64,000 bases of DNA from Leptolyngbya boryana PCC 6306. GTDB lineage: Bacteria > Cyanobacteriota > Cyanobacteriia > Leptolyngbyales > Leptolyngbyaceae. The position numbers and the translations under genes are program-made. Below are positions 37,737 to 46,221 of this stretch, one piece after another. The stretch is from contig NZ_KB731324.1 in assembly GCF_000353285.1 (NCBI RefSeq), positions 3,056,577 through 3,120,576 on the forward strand, read 5' to 3'. Within the stretch, counting starts at the first letter, position 1. Each line of letters starts with the position of its first letter. The notes under the pieces are model-generated. The model was not told the DNA's origin. It saw only the letters and a list, made by a program, of their open reading frames with translations, and ran no database searches.

Positions 37737-38078
37737 ATGAACCTTTTTGGCACTCATCCTTCCCAAACCCTTAATGCCCAAACCTTGAAACAACAGCTTG
37801 ATCAAGACACCGTTATCCTCGTTGATGTTCGTGAACCCTTTGAATATCACAAAGAACATATTCCCGGTGCAATTCTTGTGCCCTTGTCCCGATTCAATGC
37901 TCAACTCATTCCTCAAACGGCTAAGCGGGTTGTGCTTTATTGTCGTTCGGGTCATCGCTCTGCGATCGCTGCTCGGAAGTTACTGAAGGCAGGTTTTTTG
38001 GATGTCATTCAACTCGAGCATGGAATCGGTGCTTGGAGACAATTCGGATATCCGCTCGAAGTTGGAAAGGGAGCATAA
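37737..38078 (+). CDS. Rhodanese-domain protein
   Basis: The 113-residue single rhodanese starts at the ATG at 37737, with GGAGA eight bases before it. The active-site loop is LYCRSGHRSAIAA (Cys as persulfide carrier), and the family strand VILVDVREPFEY and the ending GIGAWRQFGYP are complete. It is cytoplasmic and moves sulfane sulfur between donors and thiols. The stop TAA overlaps the next ATG by one base (TAATG), so it is translationally coupled to the TauE-like gene. Confidence 0.94.
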   Translation: MNLFGTHPSQTLNAQTLKQQLDQDTVILVDVREPFEYHKEHIPGAILVPLSRFNAQLIPQTAKRVVLYCRSGHRSAIAARKLLKAGFLDVIQLEHGIGAWRQFGYPLEVGKGA

Positions 38079-38926
38079 TGATGATTTGGATCATTGGACA
38101 TCTTCTCGCTGTTGGTATTGGACTCAGCTTGGGCTTGATTGGCGGGGGTGGCTCGGTGCTAGCACTGCCTATTCTGGTCTATGTGATGGGTGTTGCGCCG
38201 AAATCCGCGATCGCGATGACGTTAGTGATTGTCGGGACAGTCAGCTTACTCGGTGTGATTCCGCATTGGAAAGCTGGAAACGTCAGCCTTAAGACCGCTT
38301 TGGTGTTTGGTGGAGCAACGATGATTGGGGCATTTGTGGGAGCGAAAATTGCCGCGCTGCCCTTTGTATCTGGAACCTTTCAAATGCTTTTGTTTGCGGT
38401 GATGATGGTGCTGGCAGCAGGATTTATGATTCAGAAGAGTGCTAAACGCACTCGATCGAGCGAATTGGACTTCTATCCAAAGCCTGTCTGCAAGTACTGT
38501 TGGCTCTGGTTGTTGACCGAAGGAATTGGTGTTGGAGTCTTGACTGGACTGGTGGGAGTTGGAGGCGGATTTGCGATCGTGCCTGCGTTGGTGCTGCTTG
38601 GTCGCGTCCCGATGAAGCAAGCGATCGGCACATCACTGCTCGTGATTGTCTTAAACTCGGTCGCCGGATTTCTCGGCTATCTGGGGCAAGTGCCGTTGGA
38701 TTGGGAATTGATGGGATCGTTTATTGTGGCAGCGAGCCTCGGCACAATTCCTGGCGCATATCTCGCCCGATTTGTGCCAGCGCGACGATTACAACAGACG
38801 TTTGGCTATTTTCTGTTAGCCGTCGCAGCCTTTGTTCTTGCGCAAAATCGTCATAGCTTCAAACTCTCTCAATCTCATAACAGCGTTCACGCACAAGTCA
38901 TTCAACAATCAAGTAGACAATTATGA
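38078..38926 (+). CDS. TauE/SafE family sulfite or organosulfur exporter
   Basis: The product is 282 residues from the ATG at 38078, which overlaps the rhodanese stop; the frame is open further upstream but that part has no membrane-protein features. Eight hydrophobic helices and two DUF81 repeats are visible (GLIGGGGSVLALPILVY and GLVGVGGGFAIVPALVLLG). These proteins export sulfite or sulfoacetate-type anions. In this context it probably removes sulfite made by the persulfide dioxygenase encoded downstream. Confidence 0.92.
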   Translation: MMIWIIGHLLAVGIGLSLGLIGGGGSVLALPILVYVMGVAPKSAIAMTLVIVGTVSLLGVIPHWKAGNVSLKTALVFGGATMIGAFVGAKIAALPFVSGTFQMLLFAVMMVLAAGFMIQKSAKRTRSSELDFYPKPVCKYCWLWLLTEGIGVGVLTGLVGVGGGFAIVPALVLLGRVPMKQAIGTSLLVIVLNSVAGFLGYLGQVPLDWELMGSFIVAASLGTIPGAYLARFVPARRLQQTFGYFLLAVAAFVLAQNRHSFKLSQSHNSVHAQVIQQSSRQL

Positions 38927-38936
38927 CTTTACTGTA

Positions 38937-38950
38937 TTACTATATAGTAA
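38937..38950. promoter_or_regulatory. Perfect AT-rich palindrome before the persulfide dioxygenase gene
   Basis: TTACTATATAGTAA is a 14-base perfect palindrome 39 bases before the dioxygenase start. It suggests a second ArsR-type control point within the cluster, although its sequence differs from the 37568 site. Confidence 0.5.
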
Positions 38951-38989
38951 GATAATGAATCAAAAGCCTTTTGTTTGGAGTTTACTCTC

Positions 38990-39685
38990 ATGCTATTCCG
39001 ACAACTCTTTGATGCAGAAACGAGTACTTACACATATCTAATTGCTGATCCAACCACAAAAGAAGCAGTTCTTGTCGATCCGGTTCTCGAACAAGTGGAA
39101 CGCGATCGCCAGATCCTCAATGAATTAGGCTTGACGCTGAAATTCTGTCTCGAAACGCATATTCACGCGGATCACATCACAGGAACCGCAAAACTCCGAG
39201 AAGCAACAGGCTGTTGCGGAATTGTGCCTGAAAATGCCCATGCCGCTTGTGCCGATCGCAAAATTCGAGATCGCGAAGTTCTGGAAGTCGGCAGTGTCCG
39301 AATTGAAGCGATCGCAACCCCAGGACATACAGACAGCCATATGGCCTATCTAGTGAATGGCACTCATTTGCTCACTGGAGATGCCTTGTTTATTCGCGGT
39401 AGTGGACGGACTGATTTTCAAAGTGGCGACGCTGGAACTTTGTATGATTCTGTGACAGAACGCTTGTTCACTCTACCAGAAGCAACGCTTGTTTATCCTG
39501 GACATGACTATCGAGGACACACAGTTTCTACGATCGCTGAAGAGAAACAATGGAATCTCCGATTCAGCGGACGCAGCCGCAATGACTTTATTGAATTGAT
39601 GAACAGCCTCAATTTGCCCAATCCGAAAAAGATGATGGAAGCCGTCCCTGCAAACGAACGCTGCGGCAACTTGATCACAGTTTAG
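38990..39685 (+). CDS. ETHE1-like persulfide dioxygenase (MBL fold)
   Basis: This 231-residue protein starts at the ATG at 38990, with GGAG nine bases before it. The metallo-beta-lactamase motifs are ETHIHADHITG, ATPGHTDSHMAY and LTGDALFIRGSGRTDFQSG, with YPGHDYRGH. The iron ligands are the two His and the Asp of the ETHE1 triad. The C-terminal VPANERCGN is also characteristic. ETHE1 enzymes oxidise glutathione persulfide to sulfite in the cytoplasm with O2. The rhodanese genes on both sides fit a sulfide/persulfide detoxification chain. A sulfide:quinone reductase is not in the window. Confidence 0.94.
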   Translation: MLFRQLFDAETSTYTYLIADPTTKEAVLVDPVLEQVERDRQILNELGLTLKFCLETHIHADHITGTAKLREATGCCGIVPENAHAACADRKIRDREVLEVGSVRIEAIATPGHTDSHMAYLVNGTHLLTGDALFIRGSGRTDFQSGDAGTLYDSVTERLFTLPEATLVYPGHDYRGHTVSTIAEEKQWNLRFSGRSRNDFIELMNSLNLPNPKKMMEAVPANERCGNLITV

Positions 39686-39714
39686 TTTACACAATGATTC
39701 ACAGAAGAGATACC

Positions 39715-40266
39715 ATGACGATGATGCGATTGAAAGAATTAAAGACGATCGATGCTCAAACTTTGAAACAAGCGATCGACCAAGATACAGTCACGCTGAT
39801 TGATGTGCGAGAACCCGGAGAGTACGCTGGAGAACATATTCCTGGCGCAACACTTGTTTCGCTTTCTCGCTTTGATCCAGCTAGCATTCCACAGCAGCAA
39901 GATAAAAACATTGTCTTGTATTGTCGATCGGGAAATCGATCCGCGATCGCTGCTCAAAAACTATTGGATGCAGGTTTCGAGGACGTCACTCATCTTGCTG
40001 ATGGACTCGTTGCTTGGAAAGAGGCGGGCTATCCGCCTCAAATCGATCGCGCAGCACCCATCAGTCTGATGCGCCAAGTACAGATTGTGGCTGGATCAGG
40101 TGTGGTACTTGGTACACTCTTAGGTGCATTTGTGTCTCCTTGGTTTTTGCTGTTGAGCGGCTTTTTTGGTGCAGGACTTGTATTTTCTGGAGTCACAGAT
40201 ACCTGCATGTTAGCGATGATCCTTGCCAAACTCCCGTACAACCAACGTTATCGCGCTAGATTGTAG
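39715..40266 (+). CDS. Rhodanese-DUF2892 membrane protein
   Basis: The start is at the ATG at 39715 (GAAGAGAT nearby); the earlier ATG at 39694 has no site. The N-terminal rhodanese (about residues 10-115) has the active-site loop LYCRSGNRSAIAA. A two-helix DUF2892 domain follows (about 125-175: GSGVVLGTLLGAFVSPW, then FFGAGLVFSGVTDTC). It is a membrane-attached sulfurtransferase, with the rhodanese facing the cytoplasm. It lies 29 bases downstream of the dioxygenase gene and likely belongs to the same operon. Confidence 0.92.
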   Translation: MTMMRLKELKTIDAQTLKQAIDQDTVTLIDVREPGEYAGEHIPGATLVSLSRFDPASIPQQQDKNIVLYCRSGNRSAIAAQKLLDAGFEDVTHLADGLVAWKEAGYPPQIDRAAPISLMRQVQIVAGSGVVLGTLLGAFVSPWFLLLSGFFGAGLVFSGVTDTCMLAMILAKLPYNQRYRARL

Positions 40267-40278
40267 TAAACAAAGTGA

Positions 40279-40446
40279 GCACTGCATCATCTCACAACCC
40301 TTGCTTGTGCGGATGATAGCAGGCTCATACAAGTTACTTCAAAGTCGTCTAAGTTTGAAGATTTACCGCTACAAAATTCAGCAAAGGGTAGCTACGTTCC
40401 AGAAATAATTGCTGCTGGCAATGATGTTCAAGCACTTGTTCTGTAG
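40279..40446 (+). pseudogene. Possible coding remnant, 55 codons without a normal start
   Basis: An open frame from 40279 to the TAG at 40446 has no ATG and reads ALHHLTTLACADDSRL and later GSYVPEIIAAGNDVQAL, which looks protein-like with an export-like AC/AD junction. It is truncated at the 5' side by a TGA. This may be a fragment of a small secreted protein. The rest of the 376-base gap before the DUF305 gene holds nothing I recognise. Confidence 0.3.
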
Positions 40447-40642
40447 AACTGTGGCTACTTTTTACTTCGATCGCTAGAATCGCGAGTAGAAGAAAAAGTG
40501 CAACTGTTAGTATCTCCTTCGATCATCTCCAGCAGCAATCAGATATATTGAAAGAACAGCATTGAGTGATTGTTTCGCTTCATTTTTCTCAATGACTGAA
40601 GAATAAGAATCGCTTCATTTTCTGAATTCAGGAGAAGAAACT

Positions 40643-41362
40643 ATGATTCATCGCCAACCTATTCTCTACAGTCTTGCAGGTCTTCTCGCAGGTGGTGTGC
40701 TCACCGCTTTGATTCTGCTGACGGCTAGACCCACAGCCCCCTCGAATTCCTCGAATTCTGATCCCGTATCCAATTCAACTACGGCTCCTGCAAATCCCGC
40801 TTCTGTTCCTGTTAGATCCCGGATAATGGGACAAACCGATCAACACTTCATTGTGATGATGATTCCGCATCATGAGGATGCTGTAGCGATGGCTGACTTA
40901 GCATCGAATCGCGCTCAGCATTCTGAACTGAAAGCTCTAGCACGATCGATTAAAACGACCCAAACCCGTGAAATTCAGGAGATGCAAACCTGGTACAAGC
41001 AGTGGTATGGCACAACGGTTCCGCAATGGCAACCAGGAATGGGAATCAAGAGTCCGAGCAACCAGTTGGCTCGATCAGCGGGTTCTCCTGGTTGGGGGAT
41101 GGGAATGATGGGGCATAGAGGCATGATGGGAATGCGCACAGATTTGGTAGCGCTGCAAAATGCCAAAGACTTCGATCGTACCTTCATCGAAGAGATGATT
41201 CCACATCATCAAATGGCAGTCATGATGGCACAAATGGTACTGACGAACTCTCAGCATCCTGAAATTCAGCGTTTAGCGGAATCCATTGTTAAAACTCAAA
41301 CTGCAGAGATTAACCAGATGCAGCAGTGGTATCAGACTTGGTATCCGTCCCAAACCCAATAG
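40643..41362 (+). CDS. DUF305 family protein
   Basis: The 239-residue protein has an N-terminal signal-anchor (LAGLLAGGVLTALILL) and a Ser/Pro/Asn linker. Two DUF305 halves follow, each with His/Met-rich motifs (IVMMIPHHEDAVAMA and EEMIPHHQMAVMMAQM) and TQT repeats, and the Gly/Met-rich WGMGMMGHRGMMGM between them. Its predicted ferritin-like helical fold and Met/His content suggest copper or other metal binding in the periplasm. AGGAG precedes the ATG at 40643. It lies before a DUF302 gene. Confidence 0.9.
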   Translation: MIHRQPILYSLAGLLAGGVLTALILLTARPTAPSNSSNSDPVSNSTTAPANPASVPVRSRIMGQTDQHFIVMMIPHHEDAVAMADLASNRAQHSELKALARSIKTTQTREIQEMQTWYKQWYGTTVPQWQPGMGIKSPSNQLARSAGSPGWGMGMMGHRGMMGMRTDLVALQNAKDFDRTFIEEMIPHHQMAVMMAQMVLTNSQHPEIQRLAESIVKTQTAEINQMQQWYQTWYPSQTQ

Positions 41363-41366
41363 AACT

Positions 41367-41388
41367 TCTTGAGGGCAGACACTCAAGA
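41367..41388. other. 7-bp hairpin between DUF305 and DUF302 genes
   Basis: TCTTGAG and CTCAAGA pair around an 8-base loop right after the DUF305 stop. It may stabilise the upstream mRNA or act as an attenuator; no T-run. Confidence 0.35.
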
Positions 41389-41432
41389 TTCAGCCGATTT
41401 CACTCCAACCCTAAACCGGAGAAACACTTCAG

Positions 41433-41816
41433 ATGAGTTATTACTTCAGCAAAATGCTCCATACCTCTTTTGATCAAGCCATTGAACAAGTGAATCAAAG
41501 TTTGAAGCAGCAAGGATTTGGCGTTCTCACGGAAATCGATGTGCAAAACACGCTGAAAAAGAAACTTGATGTCGAAATGCCAGCCTACAAAATCCTAGGA
41601 GCTTGTCATCCATCTTTTGCTTATCAAGCCCTGCAACTCGAAGATAAAGTTGGAACTATGCTGCCTTGTAATGTGGTTGTCCAACAAAAGTCAGAAGGTG
41701 TCGAAGTGGCAGCCGTTGATCCGATCGCATCAATGCAAGCGATCGAAAACTCAGATCTACAGGGAATTGCAGAGCAAGTCAGAGCCAAGCTGAAAACCGC
41801 GATCGAGACTTTATAA
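41433..41816 (+). CDS. DUF302 domain protein
   Basis: This 127-residue cytoplasmic protein has the DUF302 pattern: FDQAIEQVNQSLKQQGFGVLTEIDV and the AYKILGACHPSFAYQAL segment, then MLPCNVVVQQ. Two cysteines stand in those last two motifs. DUF302 proteins often lie near sulfur and metal stress genes but have no assigned reaction. A GGAGA about ten bases before the ATG supports this start. It probably shares a transcript with the DUF305 gene. Confidence 0.9.
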   Translation: MSYYFSKMLHTSFDQAIEQVNQSLKQQGFGVLTEIDVQNTLKKKLDVEMPAYKILGACHPSFAYQALQLEDKVGTMLPCNVVVQQKSEGVEVAAVDPIASMQAIENSDLQGIAEQVRAKLKTAIETL

Positions 41817-41832
41817 GCTAGGTTTTGTTCTT

Positions 41833-42007
41833 ATGAATCATTCAACGGCTCCACACCCTGAATCGAAGTCTCCTCGGCTTAGTGAGTCAATTTGCCAAAT
41901 CGTCGATCGATTCTAAGCTCGTGCTTTTGATTATCTTAGTTGCTTTGCGCTTCGGAATGGGTGCAATGGCAGATGTCTCTGTACAAATGCCTGGGAGTCC
42001 ACCATGA
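41833..42007 (+). pseudogene. Possible frameshifted small membrane protein
   Basis: An ATG at 41833 opens MNHSTAPHPESKSPRL, ending at 41916. Another frame (41882 to the TGA at 42005-42007) continues with a hydrophobic helix (KLVLLIILVALRFGMGAM) and VSVQMPGSPP. Joined by one frameshift near 41880, they would make a single small membrane protein. It could also be two unrelated frames. Confidence 0.35.
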
Positions 42008-42022
42008 TAGCGACATTCCGGC

Positions 42023-44737
42023 TCAATCAAAGGGATCAATGCGATTTGCTAAAAGTGCAACCGGAATCATTGGCACTGCGGGCAATAAGCAGATGAGCCA
42101 TTGAGTGAGATTTAAGGGAGCTGTTTTAAATAGAGTATTCATCACACTCCATTGGCTAAAGACAATCTGTAACATCACAGCTCCAGCAATTCCATAAAGT
42201 ATGGCACGGGTATCACCGAATGAAATAGGTTGTTTCCCGCGAAGTTTAGCCATGATCGTCTTGCCTAATTGGCTAATGCTGAGTAAGTAAACAATCCGAC
42301 CTGCGACAAGTGCTTGGATTGCCATCGTTCGCGCTAGTTCCAGATTTCCAGTACTTTGACGCACCCATTCAAACATCCCGAAGATCAAAATCCAGTTAAA
42401 GACGGAGATGACTAAAATTCTGTAGATCAGAGTTTTTGATAGTAAAGGTTCACGCGGATTGCGCGGCGGATGTTGCATAACCCGCTCAGTTTTTGGCTCG
42501 AAGGCTAGAGGAACCGTCATCGCGATCGAGTTCACCATATTCAGCCACAAGACTTGCAGCGATAGAATCGGCAAAGCTCTCGCAAATAAGGCACTGATCA
42601 AAATCGTCATCGATTCGCCACCATTGACCGGAAGAATAAACGCGATCGCTTTCTTGAGATTCTGATAAACGGTGCGTCCTTCTTCCACAGCAGCTTCGAT
42701 CGACGCAAAGTTATCATCAGTCAGCAACATATCTGCGGCTTCCCGCGCTACATCCGTTCCCGCACCCCCCATCGCAATGCCGATGTCTGCTTTTCTCAGT
42801 GCAGGCGCATCATTCACGCCGTCTCCCGTCATGGCAACAATTTCACCCTTCGATTGCAAGGCTTCGACGAGCCGAAACTTTTGGGCTGGGGCAACCCGCG
42901 CAAAGACAACACTGTTTTCTACAACCTGAGAGAGTTCTCGATCGTCCATGCGTTCGAGTTGCTGTCCATCGATCGCAGTGGCATGACCTGCGTTTTGGAG
43001 TCCGATGCGTTGAGCGATCGCTTTCGCAGTCGTAATATGATCGCCCGTGATCATTTTTACTTGGATACCCGCAGACTGGCAGGACTGAACAGCCGCGATC
43101 ACTTCAGACCGAGGCGGATCGATCATGCCCTGTAAACCTAAGAAAATCAATCCAGAATCAAGGTCATGATGATCGATCGACGACTGAGATTTAGATACAG
43201 TTTTCTTCGCAAACGCTAGCACCCGTAAGCCTTCTTGCGCCATTGTTTCGACTTGTTGTTCAATGTGTTGACGATCGAGTGGATGCTTCTCGATTGTATG
43301 TTCACACCGTTTGAGAATGGCTTCGACGGAGCCTTTTACATAGATGATGTGCTCAGTTGCAGTATCATGCAAAGTTGCCATGTATTGAAATTGCGACTCA
43401 AACGGAATCGAATCAATGCGAGGCAGGGATTGCGAAATGTGAGCCAGATGAAATCCTGCTTTGTTCGCAGCCGTGATCAATGCGCCTTCGGTCGGATCAC
43501 CAATCACAAGCCAACGATCGTTCTCTTCCTCTAGATGGGAGTCATTACACGCGAGTCCGGCAGTGAGGCATTCTTGTAAAGCGCGTGCATTGGTCACCCT
43601 CACGATTGCTCCAGTGGAGTCAGCAATCTCGCCGTCGGGACTATAGCCTGTTCCACTGACTGAGTAAGTCTGATCGCCTGCATAGATGGCTTGCACCGTC
43701 ATTTGGTTTTCGGTCAGCGTTCCGGTTTTATCCGAACAAATCACAGTGGCACTTCCAAGGGTTTCCACCGCAGGGAGTTTTCGCACGATCGCGTGTCGCC
43801 GCGCCATGCGATTGACCCCGATCGCTAATGTCACGGTTACTACCGCAGGCAATCCTTCGGGAATCGCGCTCACTGCTAACGCTACTGCCGCTTCAAACAT
43901 TTCCGCTAGTGATTGTCCTTGTCCCACCCCCACAGCTAAGGTCAGTGCTGCCAGTGCGAGAATGATGTAGAGCAAGGTATGGCTAAATTTAGCGAATTTG
44001 CGCGTTAGAGGAGTGCTGAGATCCGTTTGTTGATCGAGCGATCGCGAGATCTTGCCGACCTCAGTTTCGTTTGCCGTTGCTACGACAATGCCGCTTCCTT
44101 GTCCAAACGTGACAAAACTGCCCGCATACGCCATATTTTGTCGTTCTGCCAGCGGTGTTTGGGGTTGCAGGGGTTCCGTCAGTTTTTCAACCGGAACAGA
44201 TTCTCCGGTGAGCGCCGATTCATCAATTTGTAAGTTGCGAGTAGTAATCAAGCGCAAATCAGCAGGAACTTTGTCGCCTGAAGCGAGGAGGACTAGATCT
44301 CCTGGAACAAGCTCTTGTGAAGGAATACGTTGTTTTTGTCCGTTGCGAATCACCGTTGCTTCTGTGGTGACTGCTTTGGCAAGAGCCGCGATCGCGCCTT
44401 CTGCTTTCGACTCCTGCACAAACCCAATGATGGCATTAATGATCGTCACACCCCAAATGACGGCTGCATTCGTCCACGATCCTAAGAATGCTTTAATTGC
44501 ACCAGCAACAATCAGAATGTAGAGCAACGCTTGATTGAACTGAAGTAGAAATCTTAACCAAGCTGGCTTTCCCGGTTTTACTGTTAGCTCATTCAAGCCA
44601 TAGCGCTGTTGATTCTGGCTAACCTGAGTAGAAGATAACCCAGCTTTAGGATCGCTCTGAAATTGTGCAATGACTTCTGGAGCCGTTGCTTCATAATGCG
44701 AGCGAGACAAAGCTTGAGAGCGTGTATTTGTCGTCAT
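42023..44737 (-). CDS. Cation-transporting P-type ATPase, PacL/type IIA-like
   Basis: The product is 904 residues from the ATG at 44737 ([17 protein letters not shown]); an upstream frame to 44809 is not needed. The actuator domain has TGES, and the phosphorylation site is [14 protein letters not shown]. The hinge reads [18 protein letters not shown] and the cation-site helix [12 protein letters not shown]. Ten membrane helices are expected. Its pattern matches calcium/cation pumps of the PacL family in cyanobacteria. The ion cannot be settled from sequence; neighbouring DUF305 and DUF302 genes hint at metal stress but are on the other strand. Confidence 0.93.
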   Translation of the reverse strand: MTTNTRSQALSRSHYEATAPEVIAQFQSDPKAGLSSTQVSQNQQRYGLNELTVKPGKPAWLRFLLQFNQALLYILIVAGAIKAFLGSWTNAAVIWGVTIINAIIGFVQESKAEGAIAALAKAVTTEATVIRNGQKQRIPSQELVPGDLVLLASGDKVPADLRLITTRNLQIDESALTGESVPVEKLTEPLQPQTPLAERQNMAYAGSFVTFGQGSGIVVATANETEVGKISRSLDQQTDLSTPLTRKFAKFSHTLLYIILALAALTLAVGVGQGQSLAEMFEAAVALAVSAIPEGLPAVVTVTLAIGVNRMARRHAIVRKLPAVETLGSATVICSDKTGTLTENQMTVQAIYAGDQTYSVSGTGYSPDGEIADSTGAIVRVTNARALQECLTAGLACNDSHLEEENDRWLVIGDPTEGALITAANKAGFHLAHISQSLPRIDSIPFESQFQYMATLHDTATEHIIYVKGSVEAILKRCEHTIEKHPLDRQHIEQQVETMAQEGLRVLAFAKKTVSKSQSSIDHHDLDSGLIFLGLQGMIDPPRSEVIAAVQSCQSAGIQVKMITGDHITTAKAIAQRIGLQNAGHATAIDGQQLERMDDRELSQVVENSVVFARVAPAQKFRLVEALQSKGEIVAMTGDGVNDAPALRKADIGIAMGGAGTDVAREAADMLLTDDNFASIEAAVEEGRTVYQNLKKAIAFILPVNGGESMTILISALFARALPILSLQVLWLNMVNSIAMTVPLAFEPKTERVMQHPPRNPREPLLSKTLIYRILVISVFNWILIFGMFEWVRQSTGNLELARTMAIQALVAGRIVYLLSISQLGKTIMAKLRGKQPISFGDTRAILYGIAGAVMLQIVFSQWSVMNTLFKTAPLNLTQWLICLLPAVPMIPVALLANRIDPFD

Positions 44738-44863
44738 AATAGTAGTGTCACGAGTCAAATTTGAGATGTGATCAGTAACAATAAAAAATCGCTCGCGATC
44801 TCTCCTCACTCAAGAGTGCAGAAGAATACCGCTCACAACTCTAACGAATTTGTAGAACTTAAC

Positions 44864-45256
44864 CTAGAAAGGCGATTGTTGAGAGCTAGATAGCTGTTGT
44901 GTAAGTTGCTCTGTCACAATTTTCAGCAGTTTGGACGGATAAAAGGGCTTCGTAATATAGATTGCATTGAGTTGTGTTGCTAATCTGCGGCAACTCTCGT
45001 CTTCAGCACTTGTACAGATGATAACAGGAAGGCTAGCCGTTAAGTGATTTAATCGAATTTGTTGTAACACTTCTAATCCATTCATTCCAGGCATATCAAT
45101 GTCTGAAATTACGAGGTCTGGATGCTGCTCTTGAATTTGTGCGAGTCCTGATTGTCCATCTGCTGCACAGACAACTTCATAGCCTTCTGGAATCAATAAA
45201 CTGCACAATAAATCCTGGCTCAGAACATTATCTTCTAGAACAAGAATCTTGACCAT
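44864..45256 (-). CDS. CheY-like receiver-only response regulator
   Basis: The 130-residue protein is a lone receiver: acidic pair Glu8/Asp9, phospho-acceptor Asp52 in LVISDIDMPG, Thr/Ser in ICTSAEDE and Lys in YITKPFYPSKL. It ends with a Gln/Ser-rich tail. It probably works as a phosphorelay or shuttle for a kinase whose identity is not shown by context. The gene follows an OmpR-type regulator gene separated by a terminator. Confidence 0.93.
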   Translation of the reverse strand: MVKILVLEDNVLSQDLLCSLLIPEGYEVVCAADGQSGLAQIQEQHPDLVISDIDMPGMNGLEVLQQIRLNHLTASLPVIICTSAEDESCRRLATQLNAIYITKPFYPSKLLKIVTEQLTQQLSSSQQSPF

Positions 45257-45277
45257 TGTTGAATGATGAACTTAAGG

Positions 45278-45319
45278 GCAAAAACCCTAATTCTTTGAAT
45301 CGACCTCAAGAATTAGGGT
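45278..45319 (-). terminator. Intrinsic terminator, 12-bp stem with T-run (minus strand)
   Basis: ACCCTAATTCTT (45284-45295) and AAGAATTAGGGT (45308-45319) pair perfectly. On the minus strand the stem is followed directly by TTTTT. It ends the transcript of the OmpR-type regulator gene at 45453-46130. Confidence 0.8.
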
Positions 45320-45421
45320 GCGGTAGGAATCAGAACCAGATGAATCGTCACAACAGCGCTTCGCAGCCTGTTTAAACAGTGCTACTGACTTCATTAGTAC
45401 CACGGGAGATGTTAGAGAACA

Positions 45422-45448
45422 GGGGGGATTTCGGGGGGATTTCGGGGG
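45422..45448. repeat. Dispersed G-rich repeat, copy 1
   Basis: Two near-identical TCGGGGGGATT-type units (three G-runs of five or six) lie just after the stop of the regulator gene. The same core occurs at 50431-50463 and 52168-52197. Confidence 0.65.
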
Positions 45449-45452
45449 CTTC

Positions 45453-46130
45453 TCAATCAAGTTGCTTCATCCGGTACCCTAAGCCGTGGACAGTTTCGAT
45501 CAAATCATCAGGTGCGCCGACGTTTCGGAGTTTTTGCCGTAAGGTTCGGATATGAGTTTTTACGGCTTCTTCGGTCGGAGACTCGTCGATCGACCACAAT
45601 CGATCAATAATTCCCGGTCTACTTAACACTCTGCGACCGTTAGCTAGTAATAGTTCTAACAGCGAATATTCTTTCCGGGTTAATGTCAGGAGTTGCTCTC
45701 CATACATCACTTCGTAGGTTGTCGGATCAAGGCACAAGCTCCCCCAACAGAGTTTGGGACGAATTCGGGTACCGCCCCGTCTCAGCAGTGCGCGAATTTG
45801 AGCCATCAGTTCTTCGAGGTCAAAGGGCTTTACCATATAGGCATCGGCTCCCGCATCTAGCCCAATGATTTTGTCGGCGATCGTATCGCGTGCAGTTAAC
45901 ATCAAAACCGGAATGGCAGTATTGCGATCGCGTAATTGTTGACACAATCGAATCCCATCGATTTTAGGCAGGGTGACATCTAATAACACCAAATCATAGT
46001 CCGATAGCTCAATCCAATGCCACGCAGATTCGCCGTCTTGGGCGACATCCACGGTATATTGACGGTTGGTTAACGCTTCCGTCAACATCTCTGCGAGTTG
46101 AATATCATCTTCTACAATTAGAATTCGCAT
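45453..46130 (-). CDS. OmpR family response regulator
   Basis: The 225-residue regulator has a receiver (phospho-acceptor Asp in LVLLDVTLPKIDG, Lys in MVKPFDLEE) and a C-terminal winged helix ending DLIETVHGLGYRMKQ. The start ATG at 46130 gives MRILIVEDD. It is divergent from a CHASE3-type kinase gene with about 90 bases between starts, and the two are likely partners. Its transcript ends at the strong terminator at 45278-45319. Confidence 0.94.
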   Translation of the reverse strand: MRILIVEDDIQLAEMLTEALTNRQYTVDVAQDGESAWHWIELSDYDLVLLDVTLPKIDGIRLCQQLRDRNTAIPVLMLTARDTIADKIIGLDAGADAYMVKPFDLEELMAQIRALLRRGGTRIRPKLCWGSLCLDPTTYEVMYGEQLLTLTRKEYSLLELLLANGRRVLSRPGIIDRLWSIDESPTEEAVKTHIRTLRQKLRNVGAPDDLIETVHGLGYRMKQLD

Positions 46131-46221
46131 TGGAGCTTGTAATCAGACTTTGTTAAATTATGCCGTTCTAGTCATAATTTTGTGAATGGTGACGATTGTA
46201 GATGGCTTAAAAGGAGTGCTG

